Positions 25,045-31,595 of a stretch of DNA of 48,849 nucleotides are shown one piece after another (positions within the stretch are counted from its first letter, which is position 1; each line of letters starts with the position of its first letter). A program made the translations under genes and the position numbers. The notes beneath the pieces are model-generated. The model had not been told where the DNA came from, made no database searches, and saw only the letters and a list, made by a program, of their open reading frames with translations. Source of the DNA: an uncultured Eubacteriales bacterium (GTDB lineage Bacteria; Bacillota; Clostridia; Peptostreptococcales; Anaerovoracaceae); the NCBI GenBank assembly GCA_900540145.1, contig UQEW01000003.1:1-48849 (forward strand). The letters are read 5' to 3'.

Positions 25045-25689
25045 CTACCTGACCTCCGCCTGTCTGATTTTTTCTTCTGCTTTTGAGTATTTCTTTTTAT
25101 ACATCTTCCTCATCAATTTAGCTTCAATTTTAGGGATAGGTTTGCTCCCTCCAAGCTTTTCTGCCAGTAAAAATACTTCTGCCGATTTTTCCAATACCGT
25201 CATGGCAACGATAGCCTCGTACAAAGTTCGACCCATGGTCATCGTGTATCCTACGCCTTCTCCGTCCTTGTTTATTCCCTTCAAGACCAAACATCCTTCG
25301 TTATTTTTAAGGGCTTTCATCAGAGACTTGCCCATGGATTTATTGCTTTCCCTTCCGTCTACGATGTATGCCGTCGGTCCGAAAATCTGTGCCATGTCAT
25401 CTAAACACGCGCGGAAAGGTTTGGCTTCGCGGAGCACTTGCTGGCAAAAAGGTGTTTGAGAATACACTACTGCTTTAACATCTGTTTTGGGTATAGGCAA
25501 CGTTTCCATTGGGAGACGCTCTATATCCTTTTCTCTTAAATTCCCCATGTCAGCGCCATCCTTGGTTGCAAATACTCCCTCTGATGTCTGAATTATCATC
25601 TTTGCCGCATCTCCTACAGGATAAGGCTGTTTCACCATCATCTGACCATATTTTTTCATAACTTCATATATGTCATTTATATTGCTCAT
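25045..25689 (-). CDS. Class II aldolase-fold protein lacking metal ligands
   Basis: This 214-residue protein aligns by pattern with class II aldolases: TSEGVFATKDGADMGNL in place of TPSG, FRACLDDMAQIFGPTAY after the metal site, and a C-terminal helix followed by KLGGSKPIP. But the HTHS metal site reads YSQT and the NHG site reads LKGI, so neither zinc pair is present. It therefore looks like a non-catalytic or repurposed paralogue of the active copy directly downstream. A GGGGGAA ribosome site precedes the ATG at 25689. It could act as a structural partner in a mixed tetramer; that is inference. Confidence 0.7.
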   Translation of the reverse strand: MSNINDIYEVMKKYGQMMVKQPYPVGDAAKMIIQTSEGVFATKDGADMGNLREKDIERLPMETLPIPKTDVKAVVYSQTPFCQQVLREAKPFRACLDDMAQIFGPTAYIVDGRESNKSMGKSLMKALKNNEGCLVLKGINKDGEGVGYTMTMGRTLYEAIVAMTVLEKSAEVFLLAEKLGGSKPIPKIEAKLMRKMYKKKYSKAEEKIRQAEVR

Positions 25690-25721
25690 GGTATTGTTCC
25701 CCCTATTTGATTTCCTTTTAC

Positions 25722-25750
25722 ATTTTAAATTACATTTAACACATTGTCCA
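25722..25750 (-). promoter_or_regulatory. Promoter of the class II aldolase pair
   Basis: On the minus strand TGGACA (25750-25745), a 17-base spacer and TAAAAT (25727-25722). It lies 33 bases before the ATG at 25689. Confidence 0.6.
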
Positions 25751-25767
25751 TACCTTTAAGTGTATAA

Positions 25768-25814
25768 ATAAAAACCGCATCCGCTTTCTCTGCTTTTTCA
25801 GAACGGATACGGTC
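25768..25814 (-). terminator. Terminator of the ferredoxin operon
   Basis: On the minus strand ACCGTATCCG pairs with CGGATGCGGT and is followed by TTTTATTTAT. It lies 35 bases past the stop at 25849. Confidence 0.8.
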
Positions 25815-25848
25815 TTGCATTTATCAAATTTTTAAATCTATATGATGG

Positions 25849-26562
25849 CTATTCGATAATCCTGCCGTCAGTAGATATTGTTACCACCTGCCACGGTACA
25901 AACTTGCCGCTGGCTTGCAGCGCCTTCTTTGCAGCCATTTCTATCCCGCCGCAGCAAGGTACTTCCATGCGTACTATAGTAACGCTTTTTATATCGTTTT
26001 GCTCAAGAATTGCCGTAAGTTTTTCACTGTAATCCCCTTCATCCAGTTTAGGACATCCTATAAGGGTTACTTTATTTTTAATAAATTTGCGATGGAAATC
26101 ACCGTAGGCATATGCTGTACAGTCAGCTGCAATCAAGAGATTTGCGCCGTCAAAATAAGGGGCGGATACAGGCACCAATTTAATTTGAACCGGCCACTGG
26201 GAAAGCATGCTGTTCACGGCTGCGCTCTCCTCTGGCAGAACTTTCTGCTCATCAGCCTCCCTTGCTATTTTCTTTGCCATAGAACCGGGGCATGTGAATT
26301 GGGCGTGCTTATTTCCTTCGTCTGCCTTAGCCTTGTTTGCCATCACCGCTTCATGATCATATGCAGGAGCTTCCCTCTCTTCAAAAGTTATAGCGCCTGT
26401 AGGACATGCCGGCAGGCAATCGCCAAGACCGTCGCAATAGTCTTCACGCAGAAGCTTTGCTTTTCCGTCAATCATGCCGATAGCGCCTTCATGACATGCG
26501 TCTGCACATGCTCCGCATCCGTTGCACTTTTTTTCATCTATGTTAATAATCTTTCTTATCAT
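25849..26562 (-). CDS. Ferredoxin-domain protein with C-terminal cysteine module
   Basis: The first 65 residues hold two 4Fe-4S motifs, CNGCGACADAC and CDGLGDCLPACP. The second has CxxxxxC spacing in its first half, so its cluster may be atypical. The remaining 170 residues form a conserved-looking domain with further cysteines (FTCPGSM, AADCTAY, IGCPKLDE and EVPCCGGIE). This layout is common in anaerobes next to Crp/Fnr regulators and hybrid-cluster or nitrosative-stress genes. It likely shuttles electrons or senses redox state in the cytosol. It starts at an ATG with a GAGGTG site and overlaps the upstream TIGR04076 gene by 20 bases. Confidence 0.85.
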   Translation of the reverse strand: MIRKIINIDEKKCNGCGACADACHEGAIGMIDGKAKLLREDYCDGLGDCLPACPTGAITFEEREAPAYDHEAVMANKAKADEGNKHAQFTCPGSMAKKIAREADEQKVLPEESAAVNSMLSQWPVQIKLVPVSAPYFDGANLLIAADCTAYAYGDFHRKFIKNKVTLIGCPKLDEGDYSEKLTAILEQNDIKSVTIVRMEVPCCGGIEMAAKKALQASGKFVPWQVVTISTDGRIIE

Positions 26563-26818
26563 CGCTTTTCACCTCAAGTTTAAAAATATTTATCACATCG
26601 CTGTCAGGACAGCAAAAGCAAATATCGCCTTGTTTGTTGGCAGGCAACGTACCGCCGTATCTTAAAATGTCAATATAAGGGAAGGCTACGTGCATAGCCA
26701 TAGGGCAAAGTTTGCCTCTTTCTGTATCGAAGTCAAAACTATCTCCTATTTGATGCCCTCTGTGGCAGCCGCAATCACCTTTCCTATCCACTAATGTTAT
26801 GGTTATTTTAGGTTTCAT
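26543..26818 (-). CDS. TIGR04076 family protein
   Basis: The 91-residue product fits the TIGR04076 family: DRKGDCGCHRGHQIGDSF at the start, LCPMAMHVAFPYIDILRYGG in the middle and FCCPDSDVINIFKLEV near the end. The family is small, cysteine-rich and of unknown function, and is found mostly in anaerobes. It heads the two-gene operon with the ferredoxin protein (20-base overlap). It is divergent from the Crp/Fnr gene, whose palindrome is placed for activation of this promoter. Confidence 0.85.
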   Translation of the reverse strand: MKPKITITLVDRKGDCGCHRGHQIGDSFDFDTERGKLCPMAMHVAFPYIDILRYGGTLPANKQGDICFCCPDSDVINIFKLEVKSDDKKDY

Positions 26819-26862
26819 TCTTTCACCTCCCTAGCTCTGAGCTTTCGACAAGCGGCTTTAAA

Positions 26863-26901
26863 TTTATATTGCTTTATTGCTCTATTTATATTGCTTTGTT
26901 G
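26863..26901. repeat. 17-bp direct repeat in the 5' leader of the TIGR04076 gene
   Basis: TTTATATTGCTTTATTG (26863-26879) recurs at 26885-26901 with one change (period 22, about two helical turns). Confidence 0.6.
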
Positions 26902-26919
26902 AAATAATTATAGTATGAT
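26891..26919 (+). promoter_or_regulatory. Promoter of the Crp/Fnr gene
   Basis: TTGCTT (26891-26896), 17-base spacer, TATGAT (26914-26919). The start site would be near 26926, eight bases before the palindrome. Confidence 0.5.
26907..26912 (-). promoter_or_regulatory. -10 element of the TIGR04076-ferredoxin promoter
   Basis: A perfect TATAAT on the minus strand (26912-26907) predicts a start near 26900. There is no good -35 hexamer at the right distance. Instead the palindrome 26934-26949 is centred at -41.5, the class II position of Crp/Fnr activators. Confidence 0.6.
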
Positions 26920-26933
26920 TACAAAAACAAAAC

Positions 26934-26949
26934 TGTTGTTTTTACAACA
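26934..26949. promoter_or_regulatory. Perfect palindromic operator, probable Crp/Fnr-family binding site
   Basis: TGTTGT-TTTT-ACAACA is a perfect 6-4-6 dyad, the geometry of Crp/Fnr-family sites. It lies 12 bases before the ATG of the Crp/Fnr gene and at -41.5 of the divergent -10 element. Confidence 0.75.
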
Positions 26950-26961
26950 AAAATTTGCGAT

Positions 26962-27630
26962 ATGAGAAAAAATTTTAATGATTTAAAAACTTTATACGAA
27001 AACGATATTTTTGCCGGAATAGAGCCAAAAGAAACGGATTCGATGCTCAAATGCCTTAACGCTAAAATCCTTTCTTATAAAAAAGGCTCTGCTTTGCTGC
27101 TGGCAGGCGACGAAATCAATTGGATAGGGATTGTTCTTTCCGGTGTCGTTCATATAATAAAAGAAGACTATTACGGCAACAGAAACATTATGGCCAAGTC
27201 CGGCGCCGGTCAATTGTTCGGAGAAGTATTTGCCTGTGCAGGCACAAAATCCTCCCCTGTCAGCGTATTTGCCGCTGAAGATACAGAAGTCATGTTTTTG
27301 AACTGCAGCAAAGTTCTGACTGTCTGCTCAGGCAGCTGTCCTTTTCATTGCCGCATGGTTTCCAACTTGCTCCGCATCGTTTCGGAAAAAGCCCTTTATC
27401 TTAATCAGAAGATAGATTTTCTTTCCAAACGTACAACGAGAGAAAAACTTTTAGCTTATTTGTCTGCCCAAGCAGAACAAACCGGCAGCCGCCAGCTGGT
27501 AATACCCTTCAATCGCCAGGAGCTGGCCGACTTTTTGTGCGTCGATAGGAGCGCCATGTCGGCAGAGCTTGGCCGCATGCAGCGTGACGGTCTGATAGAG
27601 TATAATAAGAGGAATTTCCGCTTACTTTAG
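26962..27630 (+). CDS. Crp/Fnr-family transcriptional regulator
   Basis: The 222-residue product has a cyclic-nucleotide-binding-like beta roll (YKKGSALLLAGDEINWIGIV, then GAGQLFGEVFACAG), a long dimer helix and a C-terminal winged helix (FNRQELADFLCVDRSAMSAE). The cAMP-binding Arg and Ser of true CRP are not obvious. A cluster of cysteines, VCSGSCPFHC, near residues 114-123, precedes the dimer helix, so redox, metal or nitric-oxide sensing is possible. It is divergent from the TIGR04076-ferredoxin operon and a palindrome lies between them. It probably activates that operon and may repress itself. Confidence 0.92.
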   Translation: MRKNFNDLKTLYENDIFAGIEPKETDSMLKCLNAKILSYKKGSALLLAGDEINWIGIVLSGVVHIIKEDYYGNRNIMAKSGAGQLFGEVFACAGTKSSPVSVFAAEDTEVMFLNCSKVLTVCSGSCPFHCRMVSNLLRIVSEKALYLNQKIDFLSKRTTREKLLAYLSAQAEQTGSRQLVIPFNRQELADFLCVDRSAMSAELGRMQRDGLIEYNKRNFRLL

Positions 27631-27666
27631 GGTACAGGCAATCATCATAGGAATCGTAATGGTAAC

Positions 27667-27693
27667 GGGCGGCCTTGCCGCAAGGCTTCGCCC
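27667..27693 (+). terminator. GC-rich hairpin after the Crp/Fnr gene
   Basis: GGGCG-GCCTTG-CCG-CAAGGC-TT-CGCCC forms an 11-bp stem with a two-base bulge, 36 bases after the stop. It lacks a T-run, so termination may need help. Confidence 0.45.
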
Positions 27694-27793
27694 CCTTCAA
27701 ATGCTTCGAAGTCCGCCATGTATCAAAGACCTACGAAAAATTTTCCTTCAAAAATCGTCTGTATTATGTTATAAATATATTGCATGTTATTTT

Positions 27794-27869
27794 GCGCCAG
27801 TAGCTCAGGGGATAGAGTAGCACACTCCGAATGTGAAGGCCGCGGGTTCGATTCCCGCCTGGCGCACCA
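27794..27869 (+). tRNA. tRNA-Arg (anticodon CCG)
   Basis: The acceptor arm GCGCCAG pairs fully with CTGGCGC, followed by A73 and an encoded CCA (27867-27869). The D arm is GCTC/GAGT and the T arm GCGGG-TTCGATT-CCCGC. The anticodon loop CTCCGAA gives CCG, reading CGG arginine codons. One oddity is a G-A opposition at the top of the anticodon stem (27-43), leaving four pairs there. A terminator hairpin follows. Confidence 0.9.
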
Positions 27870-27874
27870 AACGA

Positions 27875-27905
27875 AACAGGGATGCTAAACGCAACCCTGT
27901 TTTTA
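27875..27905 (+). terminator. Terminator of the tRNA-Arg gene
   Basis: AACAGGG pairs with CCCTGTT and is followed by TTTTAT. Confidence 0.75.
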
Positions 27906-28003
27906 TATAGATAAACAAGCGGGAACCGAACCCTCTTGTACGCAAAACATCAGCTGACAAAAAACCGAACCCTCTATCAACTGCTGCCCGATGTAACTCT
28001 GCA

Positions 28004-28068
28004 GACAAAAAAACAAATTTTTCAAAATTTTTATATCTGCAGGCGTCAAATCCATGTCGAAATTCGTC
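28004..28068. repeat. Dispersed 65-bp intergenic repeat, copy B
   Basis: Same orientation as 16693-16757, 56 of 65 identical, no gaps. Here it abuts a truncated coding remnant that begins at about 28073. Confidence 0.8.
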
Positions 28069-28072
28069 TTCT

Positions 28073-28192
28073 GCAGAAGCTCTGGGTCTCAATCCTGAAG
28101 GCATATCTCTGGAAAACGATAATTATCAATGGTGCTGGGATATGGAGGAAGAATATGTAATGTTTACTCGCAGCCAAGAGTTTGTAAGATAA
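28073..28192 (+). pseudogene. C-terminal remnant of an unrecognised protein
   Basis: Forty codons with protein-like content (LGLNPEGISLENDNYQWCWD, then MEEEYVMFTRSQEFVR) run to a TAA at 28190-28192. There is no start codon or ribosome site. The frame opens straight out of the dispersed repeat, as if that element or a deletion replaced the 5' part. I do not recognise the family. Confidence 0.45.
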
Positions 28193-28241
28193 TCATAAAA
28201 GCAAAAAAGGTATGAAATATATAGTCAACAAGTGACTATTT

Positions 28242-28553
28242 TCATACCTTTTTAAATTCATTTATTATCTCATGGATTATCTGTTTCTGATTGCCGGAAA
28301 GGCTTGCCCAGGTGTCAAACATGTCTGCCTGTCCAGATGTCAATTGAACGAGTCTCGTATCTTCTGCAAAAAACTGAGACAGACTTATTCCAAAGGCATC
28401 ACAAATTTGCTCCAGCGTCGATATGGACGGAACCGTTCCGCGCCTATGGATATTGGCAATAGTGGAAGAAGACAGTCCCGACTCTAAGGATAATCTATAA
28501 TCGCTCCAATTCCGTTCTTTCATAATTCTATCAATTCTTTCTATAACATCCAA
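28242..28553 (-). CDS. XRE-family helix-turn-helix repressor
   Basis: The first 65 residues of this 103-residue protein form an XRE helix-turn-helix (NWSDYRLSLESGLSSSTIAN, then TVPSISTLEQICDAFGISL). The short C-terminus (about 70-103) is probably a dimer helix. An excellent GGAGGTG site precedes the ATG at 28553. Upstream are three dyads based on TTGCTCAATTGAGCAA, and the -35 hexamers of both divergent promoters lie inside them. It is therefore probably an autorepressor that also controls the plus-strand transcript leading to the von Willebrand A gene. Confidence 0.9.
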   Translation of the reverse strand: MDVIERIDRIMKERNWSDYRLSLESGLSSSTIANIHRRGTVPSISTLEQICDAFGISLSQFFAEDTRLVQLTSGQADMFDTWASLSGNQKQIIHEIINEFKKV

Positions 28554-28571
28554 GATATCACCTCCAACACT

Positions 28572-28599
28572 AAGATAATTTTAATGCTCTATTGAGCAA
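28572..28599 (-). promoter_or_regulatory. Promoter of the XRE repressor gene
   Basis: Minus strand TTGCTC (28599-28594), 16-base spacer, TATCTT (28577-28572). The -35 is half of the first operator. Confidence 0.5.
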
Positions 28600-28644
28600 T
28601 AAAATAGAGTTCAATTGTCATGTTTATGTTGCTCAATTGAGCAA
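28585..28644. promoter_or_regulatory. Three phased operator-like dyads for the XRE repressor
   Basis: TGCTC-TATT-GAGCA (28585-28598), a weaker TTCAATTG centred at 28614.5, and the perfect TTGCTCAATTGAGCAA (28629-28644). Centres are spaced 23 and 22 bp, two helical turns each. Confidence 0.7.
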
Positions 28645-28657
28645 AAGGTGATACAAT
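28629..28657 (+). promoter_or_regulatory. Plus-strand promoter toward the vWA gene
   Basis: TTGCTC (28629-28634, inside the perfect palindrome), 17-base spacer, TACAAT (28652-28657). A second weaker candidate is TTGTGT-16-TATAAC at 28744-28771. Confidence 0.5.
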
Positions 28658-28853
28658 TCATTTAAGTGGCCACAGCAACGCTATTATCAGAAAAGAGGAA
28701 AACACTGACTTCAATTTTAAAGTGTTTCTGGATGGTGTTCTCTTTGTGTACAAAAAATTCAAAAGTATAACGATTTTATGAGAGCAAACTCTGACAGTAT
28801 TTCTGATTTTAGCGAAAGTAATAAAGTTTACTTATTACTGATAGGAGGATAAA

Positions 28854-30473
28854 ATGAAAAAATTATTCGTATGTTTAGTCATATTGAGCATGATAATTTG
28901 CTGTGTGCCTGCTATGGCTTTTGCCAACAGCGAATCTGATACAGTCAAATCCGTTTCAAAATCTAAAGAAGCGACTAATCTGGACGAACAATTTACATCG
29001 CAGATAACTTTGTCTCTGCCTTCTGCTGAAGAACAGCTTGTTACTGACGTAGTATTTGTTTTAGATAAGTCTACCAGTACGGATATTGAGAATGAAGCTC
29101 TGAATATGTTAGAAAATTTGAAAGAGCAGGCTAACCAAACTGGCGCCAAGATAAAAGTCGGTGTAGTAATCTTTAACAAAATTGCTAATGAGACTTTAAG
29201 TCTTACCGAACTCAATGATGCTAACATGAGTTCAATTGAAAGCGCCATAAAGGAAGAAATCTCCAGCGGGACAAACCTCCATGCCGGTATACTGGCCGGC
29301 AAAGAAATGCTGGATAACGATCAAAGCGTTGACGCTAACAGAAAATATATGATAGTTGTCAGTGACGGTATAACATATATGTTCAACGAAGAGCCTACAT
29401 CGGTTGCATGGTCCTGGACTGCTGACAGCGTTCAAAATTGGGCAGGACCAGATAACTGGTACGGAAAATACGGCAGCAATGATGCCCCAACTGACTGGAG
29501 CCAGTATTTGAGCAACATCGGCGCTCAGATAGAAAAAGACGGTAATCAGTATGATTATCCATACGGTGATACGCCTGAAGTTTCAACTCCGGCTGAAGAA
29601 TATACAGAGCATGCCAATTCAATAGATAAAGCTTTATACCTTTCATATCAAGCATATCAAGAAGCAGCTGCGGCAGGATACAATTGCTATGCCATGACTG
29701 CCGACACAGGTACAGAATATGCTTGGGGTCCAAGCTTTATGACATATCTCGGCGGAGGAACTGACGTATCCTTTAATGATATTCAAAATGATATAGCTTA
29801 TGCAGTATCGACAGGAAGCTATGTTATAGACACTATGGGTAATGATGAACTGGACGGAAAAGCTTATAACTTTGATTTCATCAATGAGCTTGACAAAATT
29901 GATGTGTCTGTAGGCGGAACAAAACTGGATAAAGAAAAGGTTGCTGATAATCATTATGGCTTTGGGAAAACTGCTTCCGGCTATAGATTTGAAGTCATAT
30001 ATTATCCTGAAGGAACCGAAAACTCTAACGGTGAAGAATGCATAAAATGGCTTATCAATGAGGATATTTCCAATTTCAGCAGAGTACAGCTCATATATTC
30101 TGTGCAGTTGAGCAACCCTCAGACAGAAGAAGGAACTTATGGACAGTACGACAAAAACGGTAGTCAAGGGTTCGATGGACTTTACACTAACAACTCTGCG
30201 GTGCTTTATCCTGTCGACAGCGACGGAGTTGCCGGTGAAGCCCAGGTGTTTAATAAGCCTACTGTTTCTTACGTAGTTGAAAAAGCAGATGTAACTGAGC
30301 CAAATTCCCCTGCAGACAGCGAAGAAGAACAGATGCCGGATGATAGCAGTGATGTAACTTCCGACACACCAAAGACAGAAGACAGCAGTACCATGACAGC
30401 CGCTCTGATAATCATGGCTGCATCTGCCGGAATCTTCGCCGCTTTGCTGAGGAAGAGAAAAACATCTGTTTAA
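28854..30473 (+). CDS. Surface protein with von Willebrand factor A domain
   Basis: The 539-residue product has a signal peptide (MKKLFVCLVILSMIICC..., predicted cut after AMAFA near residue 24). A vWA domain follows with a full metal-ion-dependent adhesion site: DKSTS at 71-75, Thr in SSGTNLHAG, and Asp in VVSDGITYM. The domain has a long insertion rich in Trp, Tyr and Asp (about 180-260). Then comes a beta-rich region, an acidic Pro/Ser/Asp spacer (SEEEQMPDDSSDVTSD), a sorting-signal-like TPKTEDSS, a membrane helix and an RKRKTSV tail. This resembles a pilin or adhesin anchored by sortase, although Glu replaces the usual Gly after Thr. GGAGG precedes the ATG. An XRE repressor may control it. 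Confidence 0.85.
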   Translation: MKKLFVCLVILSMIICCVPAMAFANSESDTVKSVSKSKEATNLDEQFTSQITLSLPSAEEQLVTDVVFVLDKSTSTDIENEALNMLENLKEQANQTGAKIKVGVVIFNKIANETLSLTELNDANMSSIESAIKEEISSGTNLHAGILAGKEMLDNDQSVDANRKYMIVVSDGITYMFNEEPTSVAWSWTADSVQNWAGPDNWYGKYGSNDAPTDWSQYLSNIGAQIEKDGNQYDYPYGDTPEVSTPAEEYTEHANSIDKALYLSYQAYQEAAAAGYNCYAMTADTGTEYAWGPSFMTYLGGGTDVSFNDIQNDIAYAVSTGSYVIDTMGNDELDGKAYNFDFINELDKIDVSVGGTKLDKEKVADNHYGFGKTASGYRFEVIYYPEGTENSNGEECIKWLINEDISNFSRVQLIYSVQLSNPQTEEGTYGQYDKNGSQGFDGLYTNNSAVLYPVDSDGVAGEAQVFNKPTVSYVVEKADVTEPNSPADSEEEQMPDDSSDVTSDTPKTEDSSTMTAALIIMAASAGIFAALLRKRKTSV

Positions 30474-30485
30474 AGCTAAGCAAAA

Positions 30486-30713
30486 ATGAAAAGAGAAATC
30501 ATTGAGGGCCAATATTTTGGTGCCTGGAAAGTGCTAAAATATGATGGCTGCTATGATCACAAAAAATCCTATTATATATGCCAATGCATGAATTGCGGCG
30601 GCATATACAGAGTAAGGGCTGATAAGATGAAAGCCGGCAGGAGCACTCAATGCGCTCCGTGTGCCAGAAAAAATCACGCCCGAAAAAAACACACACCTAT
30701 GTTGAAAGAATAG
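30486..30713 (+). CDS. Small zinc-ribbon protein, phage-like
   Basis: This 75-residue basic protein begins GQYFGAWKVLKYDG and has four cysteines in CQCMNCGG and CAPCARK, likely one zinc site. The pattern G-x-x-F/Y-G-x-W/L-x-V-x(n)-CxCxxCG-x(n)-R...C matches short DNA-binding modules found in phage and mobile-element proteins. The tail is rich in Lys, Arg and His. It lies 12 bases after the vWA gene, possibly translated from the same message; no strong ribosome site is seen. Confidence 0.6.
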   Translation: MKREIIEGQYFGAWKVLKYDGCYDHKKSYYICQCMNCGGIYRVRADKMKAGRSTQCAPCARKNHARKKHTPMLKE

Positions 30714-30737
30714 CACGATTATATTATAAAAAAACAA

Positions 30738-30797
30738 GAGCTGCCGCACGGTTTCACGATTATTTATAAATCGTACGCCGGAGCGGCGGCTCCTTTC
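30738..30797 (+). terminator. Long imperfect hairpin terminator
   Basis: GAGCTGCCGC pairs with GCGGCGGCTC, then CGG with CCG and ACGATT with AATCGT, giving about 19 bp in an extended stem. It is followed by TTTCACATTTTTTATTTTTT. Confidence 0.7.
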
Positions 30798-30854
30798 ACA
30801 TTTTTTATTTTTTAATCAGTCTAATCTTTGCCGACTTTACTCATTCTAAATATT

Positions 30855-31451
30855 TTATAATCCAAGTTCTTCATCTATTAAAACAACTTTGCCCTTCATT
30901 CCTGTCATCGGTCCCCACAATACGGTCATGCCATTGCATATTCTGTCAGGGCTCTTGCAATCATAGCACTTATCTGCCTTAACTGCGCAAGGCGTATTTT
31001 TCTTAAGCTGTTTCGCACGTCCGGGAGCAGCTACGTTACGCGCCCTATGTATAGCATCTTCATATGTTTCAACCAGTTTGTTGCGTCCAATAACAAAGTA
31101 AACCTCCTGATGACCAAACAAAGTCGCTGATATTCTGTTGCCTACGCCATCAATATTTACCATTTCGCCTGTTTCAGCTAAAGCGTTAACAGATGTTAAA
31201 TATATCTCTGAAGTCATCGATTTTTTCCTCGCCATGTCAGCATCTTGCTTCCAGTGCCAACTTACATCATTATGTTCAGAAAGCATCTGATACAAACCTA
31301 TGCTTTCTATAGTTCCGGAGCCGCCTATTCCTACAGTCTTACCGTCTATACATTCATTTAAATACTCAGCGGCTTCTTCTCCGTTTTTAAAAATAAGCAC
31401 TTCATATCCTCTTTGTTTTAAATTTTCGATTACCTTTGAAAAGTCTGTCAT
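30855..31451 (-). CDS. LUD-domain protein (LutC/YkgG-like)
   Basis: The 198-residue product matches the LUD fold of lactate-utilisation proteins: TVGIGGSGTIESIGLYQML, YLTSVNALAETGEMVNIDGV, GNRISATLFGHQEVYFVIG and NKLVETYEDAIHRARNVAAP. A C-terminal CYDCKSPDRICNGM adds cysteines that may bind a cluster. Stand-alone LUD proteins of this size are frequent in anaerobes and their substrate is not known; no LutA or LutB partner is nearby. It is divergent from lexA and has its own weak AGGAGCA ribosome site. Confidence 0.88.
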   Translation of the reverse strand: MTDFSKVIENLKQRGYEVLIFKNGEEAAEYLNECIDGKTVGIGGSGTIESIGLYQMLSEHNDVSWHWKQDADMARKKSMTSEIYLTSVNALAETGEMVNIDGVGNRISATLFGHQEVYFVIGRNKLVETYEDAIHRARNVAAPGRAKQLKKNTPCAVKADKCYDCKSPDRICNGMTVLWGPMTGMKGKVVLIDEELGL

Positions 31452-31531
31452 TTTGATTGCTCCTTAAAATTTTATTGTCATTTATTATACACCCGGTATA
31501 AAGGAAATGCAAAAATACTTTTATTTTTTGT

Positions 31532-31543
31532 GAACACCTGTTT
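31532..31543. promoter_or_regulatory. LexA box
   Basis: GAAC-ACCT-GTTT matches the Bacillota SOS box GAACnnnnGTTC at seven of eight fixed bases and overlaps the lexA -35, as expected for autorepression. Confidence 0.7.
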
Positions 31544-31569
31544 ACTTTTTGTTCTTTTCATGATATATT
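31541..31569 (+). promoter_or_regulatory. lexA promoter
   Basis: TTTACT (31541-31546), 17-base spacer, TATATT (31564-31569). The LexA box covers its -35. Confidence 0.65.
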
Positions 31570-31595
31570 TAATTTGAAGAGAAGGAGGAAATGCC

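Larger units (their letters stand above)
27870..28241. other. Intergenic region with repeats and gene remnant
   Basis: This 372-bp stretch holds the tRNA terminator, a direct repeat of AACCGAACCCTCT (near 27923 and 27963), the second copy of the dispersed 65-bp repeat and a C-terminal gene remnant. A 99-codon minus-strand frame crossing the tRNA was rejected as spurious. Confidence 0.6.
28554..28853. other. Divergent control region and leader of the vWA gene
   Basis: This gap of 300 bp holds the operators and divergent promoters listed separately, then about 190 bp of leader. The leader contains overlapping open stretches without clear starts (a 44-codon frame ending at 28779 with NTDFNFKVFLDGVLFVYKKF). 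A 24-codon frame from the ATG at 28778 ends inside the vWA ribosome site. They may be a frameshifted remnant or a leader peptide. Confidence 0.6.

Noticed and set aside
27805..28104. 99-codon minus-strand frame
   Set aside because: It runs antisense through the tRNA-Arg gene and repeat copy B; its RQAGIEPAA stretch is the usual artefact of translating a tRNA backwards.
29643..30512. 289-codon minus-strand frame across the vWA gene
   Set aside because: Antisense of a gene with signal peptide, complete metal site and anchor; no independent support.
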